From Lutraria lutraria (Eukaryota; Mollusca; Bivalvia; Venerida; Mactridae): a DNA stretch of 64,000 nt. The notes beneath the pieces were generated by a model. It ran no database searches, had not been told where the DNA came from, and was given only the letters and a program-made list of their open reading frames with translations. Below, piece by piece: positions 26,310-39,300 of the stretch. Every line of letters starts with the position of its first letter. Position 1 is the first letter of the stretch. Made by a program: the position numbers and the translations under genes. Location: positions 8,660,088 to 8,724,087 of the forward strand of contig OZ026837.1 in the NCBI GenBank assembly GCA_964023205.1, given 5' to 3'.

Positions 26310-29300
26310 CATCTCTGAAAAAAAACGTTATACCTCAGATTTAAACATTTTGTGTCAAAGCAGCGAGTGGGGTGACAAAGCTCTCGTTATCATAAGATTT
26401 TATCAATCATTGAGTAAGTTGCCATAAAACCAAACTCGTGTTTATCTGGTTGGAGCGATTGCATCTACGTCAATAGGTCAAAAGATTGATAATTGACATT
26501 CTTTCCGTACCGATGTCTACAACATGTCGATTTCTTAGATTGCTTTTCCAAATATTCCATTGATATCAATGTCATTCTTAAAAATTTCAAATGTTATTCG
26601 TAATTACTGAAATTTAAAATTGAAACTGTCATTAACATTCTTAAACACTTCAATGTGGGTTGGGGTTAGTGTCATTATTTTTACTCTGTTGACTGAGTGT
26701 ATGGTTTACGTTGTTTTTATGCCTTGTGTATTTCGTATGTTTTTCTCATACGTCTACATTTAAACTTATCATATTTGTTGGCATTTAATTGTTTTAGTGG
26801 CTTCCATAGCAACGTTTTAGTAACAAAGTGAAATCGATTGAAACGAGACTGATTCAATACGTTCAGGTATTTGAACATATAATTAAACTTGTTAGACCCC
26901 TGCACAATCTTGTTACTTTATTTATCAACGGTTTAATCTATATTTCCGTATTTTGTCGTCTTTGACGACGTGAACTACTTGCAATGGTGCTTAGTATACC
27001 TTGAAGATAGTATTCCCTGCTTCCTGAAACTGCACCTGATGTCTTTCATAACTTGCAATGGACATTTTGTTGTTGTCAAACAAACAGCATGCAAATGTAA
27101 GGCAGTGGGTGCAGATCAGAGTTAAGATAAAACCATCAACAGAAGTCTGATAAGTAGCGATGGTATCATTAACAACTAGAAAGAAACACTACATCACGGA
27201 ATGAGAAATTATTAACCATAAAATGCTAGTCGTTTGTAAATTAATGAAACAAAATCATTCTAGTATGAATTAACAATTTGTGAGTTCACAAAATCTGAGA
27301 CTAATTTGACCAACAAGGAAGAAACCACAAAAAGTGAGTTGTGTCATCAATTACAGAAATATGTTAACAACACTGAGGCATGTTCACCTGCAGGATGTAA
27401 TTGACTAATGTCAGGAAAGTGAACTACATGACATTGTATAGATGTTTGAGAATATTCGAAAATCTATGCGAAGTATTTTTGATAATAATCATCGCTTTTG
27501 GCAGCAAGTCGAACATAAAATAATTTGTTTTGTGTTTGTGTCTTACATTGAAAAAATCAGTTCAAAGACACAGAACGTTTAAGTCGGGAAAAGCAACGGT
27601 AAATTGGTACATAACTTGCTGCAATTAAAGCAAAGCCTGATCGTATTTCGCTGATTTTCGTCCTGAAATCTAGTAAAGATAAATACATTTATAAGCATAT
27701 AAGCATAATACAATTCATGACAGAGGGGGCCCCGATGTAATCAGTATAGCAGTTCTCCTGACAAACGGTTCCATGTGTCTTTAAATGCTAACTTAACGCA
27801 TGTGCAAATGCAAAGGACGCTATCTTAACGCATGCGCACTAAATCAGACGTCATCTTACAAAATCTAACATTAATGTTTCGTCTTCTTTCCTTGCTCTAT
27901 TCCACTGTAAGATTTCAATAAAGAGGTCGATAGTTAGATATGTTTATTCTCTTTCACAGATGTTTATAGGCTTGTACTGAGATGTACGTTTCTATTTATT
28001 ATATGTTTGTATATCTGTATAAAACTTCCAGCTTCTAGTCACGGTTATTTTTCGTTGAGGCGGTATTTTTCATCCAGGTAAGACAAATTGTTCCGTTTAA
28101 TATATATATATACTTGTTCTTAGTTTCTCGTCATGAGAATTTTTTCCTGGCTTTAATAAAGCCCTTTTACAACACATTTTATGTTTTACTAGCTGCACAA
28201 ACTCTTCCACCTTTCATACATACCACCGATTGTCAATAAATTGTAATTGTAAAGAGTGAAAATTTTCTCGTAACCATCATAAAATGACAACAATGGATGA
28301 ATTGAGATATAATAATTATTAACCTTAAAGACAAAGCCTCAATCTCGCTGACCTGCCTCCAATCAGCACTTATATTCGTAGACATAGTCTCAGATGTTTG
28401 CATGTTTATTTCAATCAGACCAATTGTCTGTTTAAGGAATGTCAATCCAACACAGTTTGGTTTTGAAGAAGCAAATGACCTTCTAATGCCTACCATTTTT
28501 CAATTGTGTAACTTTTGAGCAAGCTCTACAAAAATGCATTTGTAGAAAGACTCGTATAATGTTGCATTTATTATCTTTGTAAAAATGAAAATAACGATGC
28601 ACAATGCAAACACCTACAAGTACTTCTCTCAGTTCCAATTGTTTTATAATTCGTTGTTTCATTGTTTTATAGGATTTTAAGAACACAAACGGATTTGGAG
28701 CAAAACGAAAAAGCTTTATTTACAATATTTACGCTATTTTTATCACACGTGCAAAAATGTAAAAAAGTAATGCTAGTGATGTCACGCCAACGCCAGTAAA
28801 CTAAAATGATAATAAATATATATAAATACATTGCGGAAGATAATTATATGACGAGAAAAATAAAGATCATATGTATTTGAAATAAATATATACATTTGTA
28901 CTATTAAGTAATCTATTTTTCTACCCAGGTGTACGTCTGGAATCTTCCTCCACTGTTTTCTTTGCTTGATCACCTGTTTTCTTGTATTTGATTTATAAAA
29001 AGCCAGAAAAAATGAAGTGATACAAGAAATTCGACGGTCTGCAATAATGTTCGATATGAACATTTCAATATTATATGAAACTCACCCATACATTATACAT
29101 TTCGCCCATGATGCGCCATCCGATTTAAAACCGCATGTAATTTAACTGAATTTCTTATAATAACACAGGCATTATTTTTAACCTATGAATGCGTCAATAC
29201 AATTGCAAAAAGCACTTATTAAATACAGTTTATATAATGTCTATTTCAATCGTGTATTAACAGAATACAGAAAAGTTTATTCGGCTTAAGCATAATACAT

Positions 29301-30680
29301 CTTATCATCGTGAAACAATAAACAATAAATTTAGACATGCATGCATACAAACGGTGCTATGAATACAAAGTACACATGTTAAAATTAATATTTGTCAAGG
29401 GACAACATGGTTTACGTACATAAACATTAAACTATTAATCATCAGATAAATAAATAATTATCGTAGTATATATAAATAGCATATGAAATCAATATAAAAT
29501 CGAACGTCGTCTGTCAAGGGCTTTGTTTATAAAAGTTCCAAGTTGGTGAAGTTCTTTTTATTGGTTGAGGATTGTAGTTGTACAAATTTAAACATGCTAG
29601 GATTTCTCATGTAATACATTTTTATATAAATATTTCTAATATAAGTTAATACGGGACACACAAGGAAAAGATGATACTCATCTCCAATGTCATTTTTCGC
29701 ACATAAAACACATAATCGAGATTGGTATATTTCCTAGTCTCAATTGCTAGAGGATGTGATGACAATCTTATTCTAGATAAAGCCGGGCGTATCTTTACAT
29801 TAGTTATCACCTATAAGTAATCTGATAAAATAATATGTTGTTTTATATTGTTATACAATGTATCTCACATTATAAAATTATTATCAGACGCGGACCAGGG
29901 ATTTCAGGCTAGGGTGCGTAATATTTAAGAAAGAAGACAGTGGGGGTGGGGGCGAAGAACTTTAATTTGTAGAAGTGAAATGGTGCCTTCTGAGAGCTTT
30001 TGGTCCGTTTTCCACCGTATTTAATTGGTTGCTTATGTGCTAAAAAAACCTACAAAAAAGGTAAGACCAGAGCGCTTCAGAATTGAATAATTGAATGATT
30101 TTTCATTGAATGATTTATATTTCATTTCTGTGTGATTTCAAAAACAAAAAGAAACCTTTTCTAAAAGTGCTCATAAAATGTACAATAAGGAAAATATGTA
30201 ATAACTATGTTTATGTTTAGTGTCCTAATACAAGCTATCATACTGCCAAACTTGACAATGGTTACTTTATTTATTACAAAGTTATGCACGAAAAACATGC
30301 CAAAATGTCCCAAATGTACTGCTTTTAGCGTGGCATTTCAACTTCATCATTATTATCCAAGTTGAAGAGAAAGATTATCCCAATACATATTACAGGTATT
30401 CTTTAAAGTTAGTAGTTTGATGTGTTCCCAATGAGAAAACATAATGAAATGGTCATTTTGGCATGGCGTGATAACTTTTAAGCCTTACAGTCACATAATG
30501 ATCATGTTGTGCTTAATAGTATTGACTTTTTATCCAACATTTGTGTCAACACTTACAAAATGATTAAATTGGGTTGATCTAATATATCAGATGAAATTCA
30601 AAATTGTTAGATATTACTTTAGATTTTAACTTGAAATGAGTCCGGGGGACACGAATGCCCTTGCTGATAGCTAAGTAAAA
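26310..30680. other. No supported gene
   Basis: AT-rich sequence. ACGCATGCGCAC near 27829 is an NRF1-like word with ACGCATGTGCAA 40 bp upstream. ORFs at 28233-28686 and 28782-29063 (minus) lack domains. No exon chain was found. Confidence 0.45.
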
Positions 30681-30682
30681 GA

Positions 30683-31466
30683 GGGGACGTAACTCCTGTG
30701 AAAATGTTTTGATTTCAACGGAAACAAATCATTATTACACACCTCCATGTAAAATACGAAACCAATCCACGAAATACTTCTTGTGGTATTAATCGGAAAC
30801 CGACATTAAAGTAAAGTAAGATAAAAGTCAAAAAGGGGCCATAACTACTGTGAAAATGTTTTGTTTTAACCGGATATCGAACTTGACCTGTATTGTATTA
30901 TTACACACCTCCATGTAAAATATGAAACCAATCCATGGAAGAGTTCTTGAGTTATTGATCGGAAACCGACATTAAAGTAAAGTAAGATAAAAGTCAAAAA
31001 GGAGCCATAACTACTGTGAAAATGTTTTGTTTTAACCGGATATCGAACTGGACCTGTATTGTATTATTACACACCTCCATGTAAAATATGAAACCAATCC
31101 ATGGAAGAGTTCTTGAGTTATTGATCGGAAACCGACATTAAAGTAAAGTAAGATAAATGTCAAAAAGGGGCCACAACTACTGTGAAAATGTTTTGATCTT
31201 ACCGTATATCGAACTTGACCTGTATTGTCTTATTACACACCTCCATGTAAAATATGAAACCAATCCATGGAAGAGTTCTTGAGTTATTGATCGGAAACCG
31301 ACATTAAAGTAAAGTAAGATAAAAATCAAAAAGGGGCCACAACTACTGTGAAAATGTTTTGATCTTACCGTATATCCAACTTGACCTGTATTGTATTATT
31401 ACACAACTCCATGTAAAATATGAAACCAATCTATGGAAGAGTTCTTGAGTTATTGATCGGAAACCA
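30683..31466 (+). repeat. 166-bp tandem-repeat array
   Basis: GG(G/A)GCC(A/C)(T/C)AACTACTGTG recurs at 30835, 31001, 31167 and 31333, exactly 166 bp apart. A degenerate first unit lies near 30683. Each unit contains CACCTCCATGTAAAATATGA and TGATCGGAAACCGACATTAA. Inter-unit identity is high, so the array is recent or homogenised. Confidence 0.92.
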
Positions 31467-31690
31467 AAATTGAAACGGACGGACGGAAGGAAGGACGAAC
31501 GCACGAACTAACGGTGTGATTACTTAAGTGGCTTTAGACATGTTAAAATGTGTTAAAATTTAGCCACATAAACCAACTTTTGGACACTTTTTTAAGTGAC
31601 TCCCGTAGAACAAAGCGTCCTAACCCTATAGTCACGGACGGACGGACGGACGGACAGGGATAACAGTTTATGCCCTTCCACCATTCTTGA
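31467..31690 (+). repeat. GGAC/ACGG microsatellites and terminus after the 166-bp array
   Basis: Two short runs of GGACGGAC-type repeats (about 31476-31500 and 31628-31657) and the tail AGGGATAACAGTTTATGCCC follow the array. An array of about 160 bp plus an ACGG microsatellite is the layout described for pearl/CvA-like elements in bivalves, now often grouped with Helentron-type non-autonomous elements. That family assignment is inference. Confidence 0.65.
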
Positions 31691-31694
31691 AAAT

Positions 31695-32200
31695 TAAGGA
31701 AAATTGATTTCAATGTATTGGTTCTATGATAAAACAAAATGTAATAATGATTTCCAATCTTGAAATTCCAAGTCTTTCGTCACGCTTTGATTTCTATATT
31801 TTTTTAAATCAACCTTCTATGTATGGTCGGGGACTTTTAAGGGCGCGAGCAACGGGGTGTCTGTCCCCTTGAATGCGCCTCTGATACGTCACGCTTGTTA
31901 TGACGTTAGTAACAACCGTATAATAACGTCAGAAAGTATACGGAAATAAAATCTAAAAACGAATGAATATGCATTTCTTCTAGATCTAGTTTTCTAGTAA
32001 AAATCTATGTAATAAGTATGTTAGTATATCAATCAACATAAGATAAGCGGTCGAATAGCCAGGATAGAGAAATATTGTGTGGGTAAGATAATTGTTAAAA
32101 GCGATAATCATACACAACTGTTTGAAAGCTTGCATAGCAATCATACTGAATAATAGAAAATACACTTATTCAATTATACATTTTGTGATATGAATCGTAA
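31695..32200. other. No supported gene
   Basis: Unassigned sequence downstream of the minus-strand gene's predicted 3' end. Confidence 0.5.
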
Positions 32201-32204
32201 AAAT

Positions 32205-32375
32205 TTTGCCATATGCTTTTTCTCATGTGCTATATAGCTATATCTACTTCGTGATTAAAAAAAAAAGAATGTATTTATTGCAAGTAAAAGTCAGTTTCAT
32301 TGATAAGACATCTTTCTAGGTAAAATAAGACCTACTTGAATTTTAGCATCCACAAAAATAATATGGCTTTAATAA
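32205..32375 (+). repeat. Dispersed repeat, copy 2
   Basis: Second copy of the 8220-8410 element in the same orientation, with about 20 bp of length difference in the middle. It overlaps the predicted 3' UTR of the minus-strand gene. Confidence 0.75.
32274..32279 (-). terminator. Candidate polyadenylation signal AATAAA
   Basis: AATAAA on the minus strand lies about 290 nt downstream of the gene's stop codon. It sits inside a dispersed repeat also present near 8220-8410. No transcript end is known, so use of this signal is inference. Confidence 0.4.
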
Positions 32376-32396
32376 AATACTTGAGTTAAAAGAATA

Positions 32397-32500
32397 AACA
32401 ATAATTAAGATAGAAAAAAAAAACAATAATTGAGATAAAAATATACAATAATTGAGATAAAAATATACAATACTTTAGATAAAAAACAATAATTGAAAAT
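32397..32500. repeat. AT-rich minisatellite in the predicted 3' UTR
   Basis: Three to four irregular copies of an ACAATAATTGAGATAAAAAT-like unit of about 22 bp follow one another. They lie between the stop codon of the minus-strand gene and its candidate polyadenylation signal. Confidence 0.7.
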
Positions 32501-32569
32501 ACACAAAAAGCGACAATACAATGACACCTCATCCTTTCCAAATATTTCACGTTTCGAAACACCATTGGT

Positions 32570-32718
32570 CTACTTATGTGTAGATATTGGTTTGTCAAAA
32601 GGTTGAATTTTAGTTTTTGAATGGCGACTCTTACATAATGCACACTTCCTCACGAATATGATAACAATACAGAGGACAATAACGCCGACTGTTGGTAATA
32701 TATACACCAGATAATGTG
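32570..32718 (-). CDS. Exon 20: transmembrane helix, cytoplasmic tail and stop
   Basis: This 149-bp terminal coding exon has acceptor TTTTTTTTCAG, phase 1 in, and ends at TAG. It encodes [15 protein letters not shown] followed by further hydrophobics (CIVIIFV), a basic stop-transfer RKCALCK and a tail of about 25 residues ending PISTHK. The tail has no recognised signalling motif. The hydrophobic span of about 21 residues followed by basic residues predicts one pass with the EGF modules outside. It is separated from exon 19 by a 12.1-kb intron containing the retrotransposon. Confidence 0.75.
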
Positions 32719-35700
32719 CTGAAAAAAAACAATAACGAGCTGTCTTAGAATAATCAATATCGAATTTTGTAACCATTAACATATCAGCTGTGAATTGCGA
32801 TGTCAAGGAAGGGTAGCGAATTAGTACGTAGGTAGCTAGGTCGGACGCTGAGGCCAAAGTCGGTGAAGACGACTAAGAAGGGAGCAGGTAACGACATTGT
32901 GGACAGGTTGCGATGTCGGGGACATAGTCGACATTATCGACGACAATGAAGATATGCAGCTTTAATTTGGAATAATCTTAAAAAGATAGATAATCAAAGA
33001 CGATTTTATGTCCAACATTACGAAATAAACACAAGATGGAAAGCTTCCGACATCAATACGTACTCCTAATATTACTACTTTCAAAGTATCGATATTAAAT
33101 GTATTAACTTAACTTATCAATTAGTCTATTTAGTAGGAAAATTAAAGTCGACAGTTAAGACATTTCGTTTCAAATGTTGTGGCAAAACACAAAATTAGTT
33201 TCAGGCATAAACGTTGATAAACTGTACTCTTGATAGTCTATGACATATTGAAGCTACAAAGGTAAATAATCAAGAGGGCCATGATGGCCCTATAATCGCT
33301 CACCAGTAAAAAAAAACAAATTTCACTTTTTTCCTATATGAGCCTGTATAAATATCAAAACTTTGAAGGTTCTGAAGTATTTAAAGTGAAATTTATTTGT
33401 AGGGTGAGGTATTTGGCTGAATTTTTTTAAGCCAAGCGTTAGTTCGCCCATGAATTTTGATGCAGACCAAAGAACTACGCTTTGCTAAACCCGCCATGCA
33501 ATTGTTAAAGTAGTTCCCGTTTCATGTGATTTCAGGACCTGATTTATGTTTCCCCATCTGATCACCAAAAGTAGTTCAGCAATTAGCATATGTAGACTGC
33601 CTTACCTGTCCCGTTGAATACTAAACTTAGTATGCAGAATGTAATATCTCATACATGCTCGAAGAAAAACTTAGAATAAAAGCATTAGAATTTATCGATT
33701 AAATATCCCGATGAACCACTTTTTTAAATATCTGGTTGACTCACAGTTATTATCGCATCGTCCATAATTCAATGGTGACTTCTATATGTTTACAATATAA
33801 GCTAGGGACCAGACAAAATTAGCATATACAGCAGTGAATTATGACGTCATTCTTCCTTGAAATGTGTGTACTGATATTGTAACGGGGTTGGTTTTGACAA
33901 ATCCTAAGGTCTAAGGGAAATAACCTGTTTTGTTATAACCTGTGGTTCATGTTGTTAAGGGAGGCAACTCTTTTAGGCTTAGCCTGGCTTGTTTTAGGAT
34001 TAATTAAATTACCTTTCATATGTTGTTTTTTATGCTTGGCCGGTTTTCAGTCATGTGACTTCTTAGTTTGAAAAAAGTGCACACGGGCAGTCAGACACTT
34101 TGCATTGAGTTGTAAGGATGAATATTTTTGGTTGAAGTTTGGTTGATTGTCCAGTGGTTGGTATTTGCTTATTTATCCGTATTTAGTACAAGGCATATTA
34201 TCTTTACTATATTTGTAATTGATTCAGTTTTGATGTACTTACTGTAATTATTGCAATTTGAGTAATTATGTAAATGAGTTTCAGAATGGCACTTGAATTC
34301 TTTCAGTCACTCTTTATCGATATGTTACTCACAATTAATACTTAACATTACAGTTACAGTAACAGTCGCGAGTGAGAGTTTCAGTGTACCAGTGTGAGCC
34401 TCTGTCAAGGCATTCAACCCTTAGTTGGTAAGTCTTGTGTAATGTATTGTTGTTATGTGCTGTATATTGTTTTGTACTTTGTGTTTGAGAACAAATAAGT
34501 TAAGTCACGTTTTAATAGGCCACTAGACGCGTTTGTTAATATATTCTGTATTTGAGTATACGGTGCTTACGAGAATATGTGTGTTTTTGTAGTATGTATT
34601 GCTCATTCATGTATATTATATAACTGTATACTTAATATCTGTTATCCTTGTTTTCAGAGTGTGAGATAGTGAGATAGAGATATAGATAGAGATATAGAGA
34701 TTGAGATATAGAACTTTATAGATATATAGATGGATACAGATTGGTAACATAAATAAATAGTGATCAAATTATATACAATCGCTTTCTTCTGTTGAGACAA
34801 CCCACGTGTACAGGTGACAACAACCTTTACCCACGAACCCTACGGGTTATCGGGGACAACAGATAACTAAGGAACCGATACCACCCGGCCACAAATGGCG
34901 CCCAACGTTTTTCATCACGTGTTTGCTACACAGAGGATCGATTATTGATACAGGTACTTATAGCTGGACTTAAATGTGTTTAAGTCTATACATCGGAAGA
35001 TAGTGTGAGGTGTTAAACCCTAGATTTAATGTTCTTGGGTATCAGTTCAGGAAGGGCTGATCATACCAGACTTTAAGCTTTTGGCAGGATTTTCGGTAGT
35101 GATCAAAATACTGGGGACAGTCGTTTTGGAGGAGGAGAAGACACTACGACAGTGCGACAGTGAATAAGTTTAATGGACAGTGTTTGTAACTGTGAATAAG
35201 TGAACATAGAGAAGATTACGACTTCTTTTTTAGTGAATTTTATTGTGTTAAACTAGGATATATAGTGCTAGTGGCCATTCAGTTATTGTCAACAGATCGT
35301 GTGAGTAAACATATTTTTTGATAAATACTCATAGATTGCAGTTATCTGAAAAAACGTAAGTCATTTTCATTACATGTATCAGATAATTACAGCTATAAAT
35401 ATATTTTATGGATTTGTTTAAATAACTGCAGTATGTGATATTTATACATGATGAATAGTATGACATTGTAAGATGTAAGAAAGAGTCACTTTTGCATGAT
35501 AATCATTAGTTAAGTGGTGACGGTATTCTCTTTACTCTACTCTACTTTTACTGATCAATATTCTTGTCTGCATCATTAAACCATATATAATCTTACAGGT
35601 TAGGAAGTGCTATTTTGAAACTCATTGCTACACGTTGTAGTAACAGTTAAGTTTAACGATTCAAGTTTAACAGTGTGTAAACTACTTTCGGTTTGATGTA

Positions 35701-36318
35701 AACAAATTACCTTGTACACTTATTTGATTGTTACTGTGGATAACTAATGTAATATTTTCAAATTTTCGTGGATTCTAGTTCAGTATATACAGGAATAAGG
35801 TGTTTGATTGGTTTAAAGTGTTGTTTTGGGTTGTATTTGAGCTCCTAAACGTATTGTGACTGCATTATTCCTTTTACACTATTGGGATTTCCCTGTGACG
35901 TAAGACGACCACGTGAATCTGTCAGCTGACTAGAACTCCGTATTCATTGGTTCATAATCAAAATAGTGTAACATAGTAGTCATATGACAAGTCATGTGAT
36001 GGTTAAATTTAGCATTTGTAGCTATTTGTAGATTAATCTTGTCTAATAATTGAACTAAATTGGCCTGTAATACACACATTGTAGTATACAGGTATATATT
36101 ATCTGGGTCATCATTGTATAGACAGAACATTGACAACAGGTAAATAAATACAATTATACTTAGTGTACTGACAAGTTGTATAAATCAGCAACAGTTTAAT
36201 TACAAAAAAATCTCCCATATGACTTTATACTTAATTTGAGTTGATATTTACTATATATGATAAACCAGGGATTTACTAGTTTTTTATAAATAATTCCAGT
36301 GTTGGAGAGTGACTCCAA

Positions 36319-36353
<35 letters not shown>

Positions 36354-39300
36354 ACAGATTTTTATATACATAACTGATATTTCAGTTATCTGTATTAAAT
36401 ATATATATACAAGTTACAGTTCAAGTTACTTAATTATTAAAGTCACTTGAAACTTTAACAATTAATTAATTAATTCATAATTAAATATACTGCTGAGTTG
36501 CTTAATAAGAGTGAATTTAAGTTAAGGGTACTTTCTCAAGTCACTTAACTTAAATAGTTTATTCATCCACTTATATTTGAGTTAAGGTTACTTACTCAAG
36601 TCACTTAACTTAGATAGTTTTTTCATCTAGTTATATTTGAGTTAAGGTTACTTACTCAAGTCACTTAACTTAAATAGTTTATTCATCCACTTATATTTGA
36701 GTTAAGGCTACTTACTCAAGTTACTTAACTTAGATAGTTTTTTCATCTAGTTATATTTGAGTTAAGGTTACTTACTCAAGTTACTTAACTTAAATAGTTT
36801 TTTCATCCAGTTATATTTGAGTTAAGGTTACTTATTCAAGTTACTTAACTTAAATAGTTTTTTCATCCAGTTATATTTGAGTTAAGGTTACTTATTCAAG
36901 TTACTTAACTTAGATAGTTTATCAGTCAGTTATATTTGAGTTAAGGTTACTTACTCAAGTTACTTAACTTAAATAGTTAACTGTCGAGTTACTTAATTGC
37001 TATCAGTCAGTTATATTTGAGTTAAGGTCGCTTACTGAGGTCACCTATAACTTAAATAGTTTAATACCGTTGAGTTCCGAGTTGCTTAATTACACAAGTT
37101 GCTTGAAACATAAAATAGTTCATAACAGAGTTATTTAGCGACTGTAATTCTGTTACCGTTTAATTGCTTCATGTATATAAGTAATTATTGTTGGGGATGC
37201 GGGTTAGAAAAGTCTGAGACTTTAGTAAACAGAATTTCGTGATCAACTTATTGTGAATTTGTTAAAGTGAATTTTTTCGCGCATCTTAGTCTTTGAATAT
37301 TGTGTTGTGAAATACAGCATTGAGTAAATTGATGTTGACATTTACTGCGGTGAACCAGATAAGTGTGTTAATATAAGTGTCAGAGTCTTTGTAGAATTTA
37401 GTGTGAACTGAAGGTTGGGAATTAATATTGTGAAACAGACATTCTTTTGGACTTTGACCTTTGGTGAATCATAAATATTGACACTGTGAAAGTGCTTTTG
37501 GCCTTTCACCTGGTATAAAGTGCATAGTTCACTTACATGAGAGAGTGTTAATAAAGTGAATAATACTGTAGTGTAGTGATTTAAAGTGAAGAGTGATACA
37601 GTGATTTGAAGTGAAGAGTGATATAGTGATTTGAAGTGAAGAGTGATATAGTGATTTGAAGTGACGAGTGATATAGTTATGTGAAGTGAAAGTGATAAAG
37701 TGAATTGAAGTGACAAGTGACAAGTGATTTGAAGTGAAGAGTGATATAGTGATGTGAAGTGAAAGTGATCAAGTGAATTGAAGTGACAAGTGACATGATA
37801 TCGGACTACGATCGATTTAAGATAGAACTAAGGAAGATAGAAGCTGAACTTAAAGAAACAAACAAAGAAACCACAAAAATTTAATGCAGCAGTAAACATG
37901 GAAAAGAAAGATAATGTTGACATGGCAGAAGTAAAAGAGTTATTAATGAAATTGAAGACTAGAATAGAACATTTAGAGAAAGAAGAGGGAAACACACAGC
38001 CAACAAATTACCACAATGACTCTCCACCACCTTGGTATTATGAGTATAACAATAGAAGATACAGAGGAAGAGGTAGATATGAACAAAGAGGAAGAGGTAG
38101 CAGAACATACCGACAAAGAAGACCATTAGGATCAACTACCATGACACCAAGAGAATGCTATAACTGTCATGAGGAAGGCCATTTAGCTAGAAACTGTCCG
38201 AAAAAATGCATAAGTGCTCCTGTTATGGGCACCACCAAAGATCCTAAGCTGATAGGCGATATAAATGAAACATACATCATTGTGAACAACATACCAGTAA
38301 AAGCACTTCTAGACAGCGGCAGTTGTGTCAGTATTATTTCAAAATCACTTTATGAAGAAAAATTTTCCAACATTGAATTACAACCTTTAGAAGATATCAT
38401 CAATATTGAATGTGCAGATGGAAAGAAACTACCGTATGATGGCTACATTGAATTAGAATTAAGCTTTCAAGAAGGTTTACCAACATCCAACAAACATGCA
38501 TGTCTTTTCTTGGTAAGCCCAGATACAACCTACTCAGCAACAACCCCAGTGATACTTGGAACAAATATATTGAAAGAACTACTCATGGACAGTAAAAGCA
38601 AATATGGTGAACAATACCTACAGAGAGCACAGAAAGAAGGCATGACAACACCATGGTATTTAATCTTCAGATGCATTGCTACAAGAGAAAAAGAACTAAA
38701 AAAGAACAAAGACAGAATAGCAGTAATCAGGAATGCAACTTCACACAAGATCCTCTTAAAACCTAACGAATCAATTAATGTTATGGCATATATAGATAAA
38801 GAGATAGGATACGAAGACACATCGGCAATAATTCATGAATCGGAAGAATCTAGCTTACCAACATATCTTGACATAACACCAGCCGTGATAAATTACCGAT
38901 ACCAGAAGAACGCCGACCTAACAGTTAATATATCAAACCTCACAACCAATACAGTCACCATCCCACCTAAAGCAATCATTTGCGAACTACAACCAGTCAA
39001 AATAGATCATGAAAGTATGAAAGAGGTAGACGAAGAATTGAATAAGGAAGATGTATTGAACAAAGTCCACATTGACAATAGCGATACCTTAAATGATGAT
39101 CAGAAACACAGATTGACCGAATTACTTCAGAGACACAAAGAAATATTTTCAGTTAGCGACACTGACATTGGTCACTGTGATAGAATCAAGCATAGAATAG
39201 ATCTTCAACCAGGATATGATGTACCATTCAAACAACGACATAGGAGAATACCGCCTGGGATGATAGACGAAGTGAGACAACACTTATCTCAACTACTAGC

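Noticed and set aside
30683..31466. CRISPR-like array
   Set aside because: The units are contiguous 166-bp tandem copies without spacers, in a eukaryotic context.
32386..32643. Minus-strand ORF of 85 residues with a hydrophobic C-terminus
   Set aside because: It is an out-of-frame reading of the TM exon and the AT-rich repeats after it.
37342..37723. Minus-strand ORFs with repeated [12 protein letters not shown] peptides
   Set aside because: They are translations of the 25-bp tandem repeat in the retrotransposon leader.
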